Part shown: piece by piece, positions 1 through 4,594 of the stretch
Numbering within the stretch: the stretch's first letter is position 1
Layout: every line of letters starts with the position of its first letter
Source: Syntrophobacterales bacterium
GTDB taxonomy: Bacteria; Desulfobacterota; Syntrophobacteria; BM002
Assembly (NCBI GenBank): GCA_030613915.1
Contig: JAUWKY010000145.1
Coordinates: 1-6,366 of the forward strand
DNA length: 6,366 nt
Direction of reading: 5' to 3'
The notes under the pieces: model-generated
What the model saw: only the letters and a program-made list of their open reading frames with translations
Database searches by the model: none
What the model was told of the DNA's origin: nothing
Made by a program: the position numbers and the translations under genes

Positions 1-107
1 GTATCTCAGCCCGGCTTGAGCATGCATGAAGATGTGGTGCTTTGTTAAAGGGACATTGCCATAAAATGCTGCGAATTGCTCGTTGTGGAGTAGGTTTCCC
101 CTATGCC
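1..107. repeat. Truncated copy of a MITE-like dispersed repeat (copy 1)
   Basis: By eye, positions 4-107 align with the reverse complement of about 1280-1386 at roughly 70% identity with a few short gaps. The best blocks are 25-40 against 1365-1350 (15 of 16 bases), 57-68 (TGCCATAAAATG) against 1332-1321, and 78-93 against 1308-1293. The similarity reaches the first bases of the window, so the copy probably begins outside it. Its right end, around CCCCTATGCC at 98-107, resembles the terminal inverted repeat of the other copy (CCCCCATGACC). Reading frames that cross it are short and broken, so no upstream gene tail is called here. Confidence 0.55.
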
Positions 108-154
108 TGGGTAGCAAATGACATTCTTGGGAAAACTCCTGTCGTAAGGAAAGA

Positions 155-183
155 TTGACGGAATGAGCGGGATTTTCTATGGT
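155..183 (+). promoter_or_regulatory. Predicted sigma70-type promoter of the aminotransferase gene
   Basis: TTGACG at 155-160 (5 of 6 to the -35 consensus) is followed after exactly 17 bases by TATGGT at 178-183 (4 of 6 to the -10 consensus). Transcription would start near 190 and give a leader of about 40 bases. The bases just before it (129-160) resemble those in front of the gmhA promoter at 1471-1502. This is inferred from consensus matching only. Confidence 0.45.
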
Positions 184-218
184 AGAGGTCTTGTGGCTCG
201 GCGAGTGTGAAAAAAGTC

Positions 219-225
219 AGAGGAG
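219..225 (+). promoter_or_regulatory. Ribosome binding site of the aminotransferase
   Basis: AGAGGAG lies 6 bases before the ATG at 232. It is the strongest Shine-Dalgarno match upstream of the gene and fixes this start. Confidence 0.75.
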
Positions 226-231
226 TAAATT

Positions 232-1215
232 ATGACCTTACCCCATCTGGGTTTGGAGGACTGCCAGCGTCTGGCAGAGGATTTGGTCAAGCCCTATCAT
301 CAGAACTATCTAGCCATGTATAGTAGTGTTCTGGGGGGCGTGGTCACCGACCCTTTTCTTATGACCATCCCTGTGGACGATCACATGGTTCACCGTGGGG
401 ATGGGATTTTCGAGGCCTTTAAGTGCGTCAACGGTAATATTTATAATCTCACAGCTCATCTGGAACGCTTGGAGCGATCGGCTCGGGCGGTATACCTGAC
501 GTTACCAGCAAGCTTGGAGCACATCACCGATCTCGTGATTGGGACAATACGCATAGCCGGAGCCCGGGATTGTCTGATTCGGCTTTTCGTCTCTCGTGGC
601 CCGGGAGGCTTCACCACCAATCCCTATGAGTGCCCGTCCTCCCAGATCTATATCGTTGCATGTAATCCCAGTGTATACCCGGAAGAGCAGTCAACAGAAG
701 GTGTCTTTATAAAAAGCAGCAGCATTCCGGTGAAAAGGTCCTACTTTGCCACCATCAAGAGTTGTAACTACCTCCCCAACGTACTCATGAAGAAGGAGGC
801 GGTGGATGCGGGGGTGCAGTACACTGTTTCAATAGATGAGAACGGTTTTCTGGGTGAGGGATCCACTGAAAACATCGGCTTGGTGACGCCGGACCGTACT
901 CTCAAGTTTCCCCGGTTTGCCAGAATTCTCAAGGGTACCACCGTAACCCGGGTCGCAGAATTGGCCGAGTCTCTGGTTGCAAACGGCAAGCTTGAACAAG
1001 TGGTGTTCGAGGACATAACATTGAACGAGGCTTACAGCGGTGCTGAGATTCTGCTTTTCGGAACCACCTTTGATATCCTGGCAGCGGTGGTTTTTGACGG
1101 CCATGCCATCGGGTCCGGCAGTCCCGGCGAGATTTACCAGCTGCTGCTTGCATTGTTGACGCGGGACATTGAGACTAACTCGGCTCTCCATACTCCGGTG
1201 TTTGAAGGCGCATAG
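232..1215 (+). CDS. Class IV PLP-dependent aminotransferase (branched-chain / D-amino acid / aminodeoxychorismate lyase superfamily)
   Basis: Cytoplasmic fold-type IV PLP enzyme of 327 residues. Visible marks are the HRGDG block at 54-58, whose Arg55 fits the PLP-phosphate arginine, and the catalytic lysine Lys176 in IKSCNYLPNVL, which would form the Schiff base. The FLGEGSTENI block at 206-215 has Glu209, the residue that contacts the PLP ring nitrogen. Two glycine-threonine phosphate-binding turns follow, KGTTVTR (234-240) and FGTTFD (276-281). These are all core residues of the IlvE/Dat/PabC superfamily. The LFVSRGPGGF segment (118-127) forms part of the substrate pocket and does not allow a safe choice between branched-chain, D-alanine or aminodeoxychorismate activity, so no symbol is given. 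The N-terminus has about 35 extra residues before the conserved core, but the SD supports this start. The last codon and the stop lie inside a heptamer repeat. It appears to be a single-gene transcription unit flanked by inverted copies of a repeat. Confidence 0.9.
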   Translation: MTLPHLGLEDCQRLAEDLVKPYHQNYLAMYSSVLGGVVTDPFLMTIPVDDHMVHRGDGIFEAFKCVNGNIYNLTAHLERLERSARAVYLTLPASLEHITDLVIGTIRIAGARDCLIRLFVSRGPGGFTTNPYECPSSQIYIVACNPSVYPEEQSTEGVFIKSSSIPVKRSYFATIKSCNYLPNVLMKKEAVDAGVQYTVSIDENGFLGEGSTENIGLVTPDRTLKFPRFARILKGTTVTRVAELAESLVANGKLEQVVFEDITLNEAYSGAEILLFGTTFDILAAVVFDGHAIGSGSPGEIYQLLLALLTRDIETNSALHTPVFEGA

Positions 1216-1245
1216 CGCAAAGAGCATAGCGTTCGACCTGATTGG
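1203..1245. repeat. Degenerate heptamer tandem repeat across the aminotransferase stop codon
   Basis: Seven-base units run in register from 1210: GCATAGC, GCAAAGA, GCATAGC, then GTTCGAC at 1231-1237, followed by CTGATTGG. The unit at 1210-1216 contains the TAG stop. The same design, ending GTTAGAC-CTGATGG, occurs at the 3' end of the gene finishing at 3137. The match of both unit type and terminal sequence makes chance unlikely. Confidence 0.6.
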
Positions 1246-1279
1246 GATGAAGCGAAATTGACTGAGTTGGCTGGCGACG

Positions 1280-1439
1280 GGTCATGGGGGAGGCTACTCC
1301 ACCACGAGCACGATTCGCGCCATTTTATGGCAGTGTCGTTTTTGAAAATGCACCAAATCTTCATGCTGGCCTTTGCGGGGCTAAGAGTGGAAGGGGAGGT
1401 GGCTCAGGTGCTCGTTGTTTCGCAGCCTCCCCCATGACC
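1280..1439. mobile_element. MITE-like palindromic element with 32-base inverted arms (copy 2)
   Basis: The outer 16 bases at 1280-1295 (GGTCATGGGGGAGGCT) are the perfect reverse complement of 1424-1439. After an unmatched 8-base stretch on both sides, a further 8 bases (ACGAGCAC at 1304-1311) pair perfectly with 1408-1415. The arms are therefore 32 bases, with 27 of 32 able to pair, around a 96-base core. The core holds a small hairpin, GCCAT-TTT-ATGGC at 1319-1331. Half of the element recurs in opposite orientation at the window start. No transposase is present and no clear target-site duplication was found (CGACG before, ATGAC after). It could instead be a large non-mobile structured repeat. 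Confidence 0.6.
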
Positions 1440-1496
1440 ATGACTTTTGTACAATTGGTCCTCAAAAAATGGGGAAAGTCCTGTAGGCGTAACAGA

Positions 1497-1523
1497 TTGA
1501 CAAGCATAGGTTGCTGATATAGA
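1497..1523 (+). promoter_or_regulatory. Predicted promoter of the gmhA unit
   Basis: A perfect -35 hexamer TTGACA (1497-1502) is followed after 15 bases by TATAGA (1518-1523), preceded by TGA so that it forms an extended -10. The 15-base spacing is short, but the extended -10 may compensate. The segment 1471-1501 shares GGGAAA, TCCTGT, CGTAA and AGATTGAC, in the same order, with the segment in front of the aminotransferase promoter. Confidence 0.45.
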
Positions 1524-1524
1524 A

Positions 1525-1538
1525 GGGGCGAAAGCTCC
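1525..1538 (+). promoter_or_regulatory. GAAA-tetraloop hairpin in the gmhA leader
   Basis: GGGGC (1525-1529) pairs with GCTCC (1534-1538), including one G-U pair, around a GAAA tetraloop. It would sit at the very 5' end of the transcript from the predicted promoter. GGTTGC at 1509-1514 could also pair with GCAGCC at 1555-1560, just before the start codon, in a longer transcript. It does not match a riboswitch class that I recognise; it may simply stabilise the message. Confidence 0.35.
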
Positions 1539-1550
1539 GAAAGGAAACCC

Positions 1551-1555
1551 AGGTG
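1551..1555 (+). promoter_or_regulatory. Ribosome binding site of gmhA
   Basis: AGGTG lies 5 bases before the ATG at 1561 and supports that start. The in-frame ATG at 1570 has GGAGG only 2 bases upstream (1563-1567), too close to work well, so the first ATG is preferred. Confidence 0.5.
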
Positions 1556-1560
1556 CAGCC

Positions 1561-2154
1561 ATGGAGGATATGAAAACTATTGTTGATCGCAGTTTCGAGG
1601 AAAGTATAGAGGCAAAGCGGAGATGCATGGAGCAGAACCAGGAGTCATTGATCAGAGCCGCCACCATTATTGTGGACGCCTTTAACAATGAAAACAAGTT
1701 GATGCTTTTCGGGAATGGTGGTTCTGCTGCGGACGCGCAGCACATTGCGGCGGAATTTGTTAACCGCTTTATGATCGAACGCCCACCGCTGCCGGCCATG
1801 GCGTTAACCACAGATACCTCTATTCTCACGAGTGTGGGAAACGATTACACTTTTGACGACGTTTTCAGCAAACAGATAAAGGCGCTGGGGATGGAAGGTG
1901 ATGTGGCCTGGGGCATGAGCACAAGTGGAAATTCGGTCAATGTAGTGGAAGCATTGATCGTGGCCAGAGAACGGGGACTGCGCACCATCGGTATGACTGG
2001 TGCCAACACCGGTAAAATGGCAGAGGTGGCGCAGGTGCTGCTCAGGGTAGATGCAGAAAATACCGCTCGTATTCAAGAGTGTCATATCACCATGGCCCAT
2101 ATCATCTGCGAACTGGTAGATTACCAACTTTTCCAGAGGCTTTCATCTCCATGA
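1561..2154 (+). CDS. gmhA: Phosphoheptose (sedoheptulose-7-phosphate) isomerase, SIS domain
   Basis: Cytoplasmic enzyme converting D-sedoheptulose 7-phosphate to D-glycero-D-manno-heptose 7-phosphate, the first step to the ADP-heptose used in the LPS inner core. The 197 residues match the usual length of about 190-200. The SIS core is visible as LFGNGGSAADAQHIAAEF (49-66), SVGNDYTFDDVFSKQI (91-106) and MSTSGNS (119-125). The metal and catalytic residues known in the family are present at the same numbers as in E. coli GmhA: His61, Glu65, Gln172 and His180. This separates it from DiaA-like SIS proteins. Its stop overlaps the next start as ATGA, so the two are probably translationally coupled. 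No other heptose gene (hldE, gmhB, hldD) is in the window. Confidence 0.93.
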   Translation: MEDMKTIVDRSFEESIEAKRRCMEQNQESLIRAATIIVDAFNNENKLMLFGNGGSAADAQHIAAEFVNRFMIERPPLPAMALTTDTSILTSVGNDYTFDDVFSKQIKALGMEGDVAWGMSTSGNSVNVVEALIVARERGLRTIGMTGANTGKMAEVAQVLLRVDAENTARIQECHITMAHIICELVDYQLFQRLSSP

Positions 2155-3137
2155 GTAAAGACATTCACAAAAGCAAGCCCATTTCCCTTGAAGGAATTCG
2201 CACCTCCCCTCTTGGCGAAAGAAAAAGTAAGGTTTCATTGGAAGACATTGGACAAACGTGGGACAAAGGGCAGTCCCTCAGCGAGTTTCTGAAGCGGCTT
2301 CCTTCCCTCCTGGGGGCGGTTGACTTTAGGGAAGTGGTGCACAGGATATGCAAAGCGCGGGAGCGGAACCGGCCGGTACTGCTTGGCATGGGAGCCCACC
2401 CAATCAAGGTCGGACTCAGTCCCATCATAATCGACCTCATGGAGAGGGGCGTGCTGAGCGGCGTGGCCATGAACGGCGCCGGAATAATCCACGATGCCGA
2501 GATGGCGTTGGTGGGAGGGACTTCGGAGGATGTGGCCACATCTCTAGCAGAAGGCGATTTTGGCATGAGCCATGAGACTGCTGATTTTTTGAACAGAGCC
2601 ATAGCCCAGGCAAAGGAAGCGGATCTGGGGCTGGGCGCGGCGGTGGGGGAGGCACTGCTGCAGGCCACCGTCCCTCATGTGGAGCAAAGCATTCTCGCCG
2701 CAGGTGTTAGACTCTCCATTCCTGTCACAGTGCATGTTGCCCTGGGCACCGATGTTATCCACATTCACCCGAGCGTAGATCCAGCAGCGACCGGGAGCGC
2801 TACTCACCTGGATTTTCGGATCTTCGCCGGGCTCGTGGCTTCCCTGGAAGGTGGTGTTTATGTGAACCTGGGTTCGGCGGTACTGTTACCGGAAATCTTT
2901 CTTAAAGCCGTTACTCTTGTGAGGAATCTAGGTCACCAACTTAAGAATTTTACCACTGTTAACATGGATTTCAATCGCCACTATCGGCCCCGGGTTAACG
3001 TGTTGGAGCGACCGACTCAGGCAGGCGGTAGAGGTTTCGAACTTGTCGGGCACCACGAGATCATGTTTCCGCTGCTAGCAGCGGCGGTTATTGAGTCGCT
3101 CGACGCAGAGCGCCAGGCGCAGAGCACAAGGCGTTAG
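2151..3137 (+). CDS. Conserved hypothetical protein with a deoxyhypusine synthase-like Rossmann fold
   Basis: A 328-residue soluble protein with no signal peptide or membrane segment; its function is not established. The start at 2151 overlaps the gmhA stop as ATGA and has CAGAGG at 2134-2139, whereas the in-frame ATG at 2079 lies deep inside gmhA. Its layout recalls deoxyhypusine synthase. PVLLGMGAHPIKVGLSP (75-91) is followed by a helix and GVAMNGAGIIHDAEMAL (104-120). Then come SIPVTVHVALGTDVIHIHP (189-207) and GGVYVNLGSAVLLPEIF (234-250), at the places where DHS has its NAD-binding and GG(G/V) turns. The C-terminal WGK block with the DHS catalytic lysine is not seen; GFELVGHHEIMFPLL (295-309) stands there instead. 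A true hypusine role is therefore unlikely, and bacteria lack eIF5A. Coupling to gmhA suggests a heptose or sugar-phosphate link, which is inference. Residues 319-328 are encoded by a heptamer DNA repeat. Confidence 0.75.
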   Translation: MSKDIHKSKPISLEGIRTSPLGERKSKVSLEDIGQTWDKGQSLSEFLKRLPSLLGAVDFREVVHRICKARERNRPVLLGMGAHPIKVGLSPIIIDLMERGVLSGVAMNGAGIIHDAEMALVGGTSEDVATSLAEGDFGMSHETADFLNRAIAQAKEADLGLGAAVGEALLQATVPHVEQSILAAGVRLSIPVTVHVALGTDVIHIHPSVDPAATGSATHLDFRIFAGLVASLEGGVYVNLGSAVLLPEIFLKAVTLVRNLGHQLKNFTTVNMDFNRHYRPRVNVLERPTQAGGRGFELVGHHEIMFPLLAAAVIESLDAERQAQSTRR

Positions 3138-3146
3138 ACCTGATGG
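3105..3146. repeat. Degenerate heptamer tandem repeat forming the 3' end of the DHS-like gene
   Basis: Units in register from 3105 are GCAGAGC, GCCAGGC, GCAGAGC, ACAAGGC and GTTAGAC (to 3139), followed by CTGATGG. The array encodes the last ten residues and the TAG stop at 3135-3137. It ends like the array at 1210-1245, with GTT-N-GAC-CTGAT. Confidence 0.6.
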
Positions 3147-3167
3147 CCAAGAAATCATGATTGGCCA
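3144..3167. repeat. Inverted repeat (stem-loop) after the gmhA unit
   Basis: TGGCCAA at 3144-3150 pairs perfectly with TTGGCCA at 3161-3167 around a 10-base loop. No T-run follows on either strand, so it is not a typical intrinsic terminator; it could protect the 3' end of the message. A separate 10-base palindrome, GTCGGCCGAC, lies at 3190-3199. Confidence 0.4.
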
Positions 3168-3211
3168 AACACCTGTGCGAAGTGGCCCAGTCGGCCGACG
3201 TGAGAGATCAG

Positions 3212-3240
3212 TTGTCGGACATAAGTCGTACTGATATCAT
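3212..3240 (+). promoter_or_regulatory. Possible promoter of the fmdB-hemC-cobA/hemD cluster
   Basis: TTGTCG (3212-3217, 4 of 6) is followed after 17 bases by TATCAT (3235-3240, 5 of 6) with a TGA extended -10 in front. It would leave a leader of more than 100 bases that includes the AACGGAC repeat. The rest of the gap 3138-3359 shows no gene. Consensus matching only. Confidence 0.35.
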
Positions 3241-3315
3241 TAGGATGTGGTCAATGGCAAGGTGTTAGTATGCCCGTTTCAGTATTTCCGCAATGATACT
3301 TTGTCCATTTGCTTC

Positions 3316-3343
3316 AACGGACGACTGACAACGGACCACGGAC
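3316..3343. repeat. AACGGAC heptamer tandem repeat before fmdB
   Basis: Four seven-base units in register: AACGGAC at 3316-3322 and 3330-3336, with variants GACTGAC (3323-3329) and CACGGAC (3337-3343). It ends 5 bases before the ribosome binding site of fmdB. The unit differs in sequence from the GCANAGC heptamers at 1210 and 3105 but has the same period. Confidence 0.55.
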
Positions 3344-3348
3344 ATTAC

Positions 3349-3353
3349 AGGAG
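3349..3353 (+). promoter_or_regulatory. Ribosome binding site of the FmdB-family gene
   Basis: AGGAG lies 6 bases before the ATG at 3360. It decides for the MPIYEY start over the longer in-frame ATG at 3309, whose extra 17 codons would be the heptamer repeat. Confidence 0.7.
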
Positions 3354-3359
3354 TGGTTG

Positions 3360-3593
3360 ATGCCCATTTACGAATATTACTGCGAAAGTTGTGATGACCA
3401 GTTCGAGATCCTGGTGCTTCGGTCTTCAGACCCAGTGGGCTGCCCCACCTGCAATACAGAGAACGTCAAACGCGTGCTTTCAGTATTCGGTTTCAAAAGT
3501 GGTGGAGACAAAGGCGCAGCCAGCAGTAGGATGGGAAGTGGCGCCAGCGGCTGCAGCGGCTGTGTTGCCACTAATTGCAGTAGCTGTCACTAG
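3360..3593 (+). CDS. FmdB/CxxC family zinc-ribbon protein
   Basis: A 77-residue protein with the hallmark start MPIYEYYCESC. A zinc ribbon is formed by Cys8-x2-Cys11 and Cys28-x2-Cys31, spaced as in the FmdB family (a putative regulator first named beside formamidase and formylmethanofuran dehydrogenase genes). After the ribbon comes SVFGFKSGG and a flexible Gly/Ser/Ala tail with two more CxxC pairs, Cys65/Cys68 and Cys73/Cys76. Cys/Ser/Gly tails are common in this family. The molecular role is not firmly known; zinc or other metal binding and nucleic acid or protein contact are inferred from the ribbon. It is the first gene of the cluster, 12 bases before hemC, so it is likely co-transcribed with tetrapyrrole genes. 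Confidence 0.85.
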   Translation: MPIYEYYCESCDDQFEILVLRSSDPVGCPTCNTENVKRVLSVFGFKSGGDKGAASSRMGSGASGCSGCVATNCSSCH

Positions 3594-3605
3594 GGAATTA
3601 TCACC

Positions 3606-4541
3606 ATGAACGAACAGACACAGCTGCGTATTGGCACTCGGGGAAGTGCTTTAGCCCTGTGGCAAGCGGAGTGGGTAAAAGCTCAACTGCTGGCAGCGCA
3701 TGAAGAACTGGCAGTAGAGCTGCTGGTCATCAAGACCACGGGTGACAAGATCCTTGACGTGCCTCTAGCTAAAGTGGGCGGCAAGGGCCTTTTTGTCAAA
3801 GAGATCGAGGAGGCCCTGTTAGACGGTAAGGCAGACCTGGCCGTTCATAGCGTTAAGGATATGCCGGCCGAACTCCCCGAGGGGCTGCACTTAGCGGTAA
3901 TGCCTCCCAGAGAAGATCCGCGGGATGCACTCATCAGTAGAAACGGGGCAGGTCTTGAGGCGCTGCCACACGGTGCTCGAGTGGGTACGAGTAGTCTGCG
4001 GCGCGCTGCCCAGCTTCTTCACCTCAGGCCTGATCTGCGCATTGAAACCTTGAGGGGCAATGTGGATACCCGGTTGCGTAAGTTGGAAAGTGAAGGTTTC
4101 GATGCCATTGTACTGGCTGCTGCCGGGCTCAAGCGGATGGAATTGAGCCATGTGGTTTCCGAGTACCTTGAGCCGGAGCGGATGCTGCCGGCGGTCGGAC
4201 AAGGGGCACTGGGAATAGAGACGAGAACGGGCGATGCCTTCACGAACGAGGTGGTGGCAAGCCTTGCCCACCCACAAACCATGACCATAGTTAGGGCGGA
4301 GCGTGCTTTTCTCAAGCGCTTGGAAGGTGGCTGCCAGGTGCCCATCGGCGCTCACGCAACCATGGAAGGTGAGACCCTGATCCTCACTGGAATGGTGGCC
4401 GATTTAGAGGGTGTCCGGTTGATCCGCAAGGAACTGCGCGGAGATGCCCAACAGCCAGAAGTTGTCGGAGAGAGGTTGGCGGAAGTGATTTTGGAATCAG
4501 GCGGGGCTGAGATTCTGGCGGAGTTTTATGACAATCAGTAG
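3606..4541 (+). CDS. hemC: Porphobilinogen deaminase (hydroxymethylbilane synthase)
   Basis: Cytoplasmic enzyme joining four porphobilinogen units to hydroxymethylbilane. The 311 residues equal the family norm. It opens with LRIGTRGSALALWQAEWV (7-24), a standard HemC N-terminus. Asp85 in HSVKDMP corresponds to the E. coli catalytic Asp84. Arg132 and Arg133 in TSSLRRAAQ match the substrate-carboxylate arginines. Cys243 in LEGGCQVPIGA is the dipyrromethane cofactor attachment site (E. coli Cys242). LPAVGQGALGIE (194-205) is also canonical. The ATG follows the fmdB stop by 12 bases, with a modest AGGGA overlapping that stop as SD. Its product feeds the HemD half of the next gene. All expected residues are intact. 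Confidence 0.97.
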   Translation: MNEQTQLRIGTRGSALALWQAEWVKAQLLAAHEELAVELLVIKTTGDKILDVPLAKVGGKGLFVKEIEEALLDGKADLAVHSVKDMPAELPEGLHLAVMPPREDPRDALISRNGAGLEALPHGARVGTSSLRRAAQLLHLRPDLRIETLRGNVDTRLRKLESEGFDAIVLAAAGLKRMELSHVVSEYLEPERMLPAVGQGALGIETRTGDAFTNEVVASLAHPQTMTIVRAERAFLKRLEGGCQVPIGAHATMEGETLILTGMVADLEGVRLIRKELRGDAQQPEVVGERLAEVILESGGAEILAEFYDNQ

Positions 4542-4580
4542 ATTCTCAGTCCCTTTTGGACCAGATATCTCAGCCAAAAA

Positions 4581-4589
4581 AGGGTGATC
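4581..4589 (+). promoter_or_regulatory. Ribosome binding site deciding the cobA-hemD start
   Basis: AGGGTGATC at 4581-4589 closely matches the extended anti-SD complement AGGTGATC and lies 5 bases before TTG at 4595. No such match precedes the other in-frame TTG at 4556, and no ATG or GTG start is available in this frame between the upstream stop at 4529 and the conserved core. Confidence 0.45.
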
Positions 4590-4594
4590 AGACT

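Noticed and set aside
1..48. Possible C-terminal tail of an upstream gene (open frame to TAA at 46-48)
   Set aside because: The sequence aligns with the dispersed repeat, so an open frame this short is not evidence for a gene.
1134..1364. 76-codon minus-strand ORF starting ATGAAGATTTGG
   Set aside because: It runs from repeat DNA into the antisense of the aminotransferase, lacks an SD, and the matching frame in copy 1 hits a stop after 12 codons.
1284..1517. 77-codon + strand ORF beginning at the ATG in the left arm of the MITE-like element
   Set aside because: It lies across the palindromic element, has no SD, and its reading frame is not kept in the other copy at the window start; its composition (Gly/Arg/Ser-rich) fits translated repeat DNA.
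1471..1558. RNase P-like or c-di-GMP riboswitch-like RNA, suggested by GGGGAAAGTCC and the GAAA hairpin
   Set aside because: The remaining conserved blocks of those RNAs are absent and the region is too short.
2079..2150. Longer start for the DHS-like protein at ATG 2079
   Set aside because: It would overlap gmhA by 76 bases across the codons of its active-site His180, and the ATGA junction with an SD at 2134-2139 gives a better start.
3144..3167. Intrinsic terminator after the DHS-like gene
   Set aside because: The stem is only 7 base pairs and no T-tract follows on either strand.
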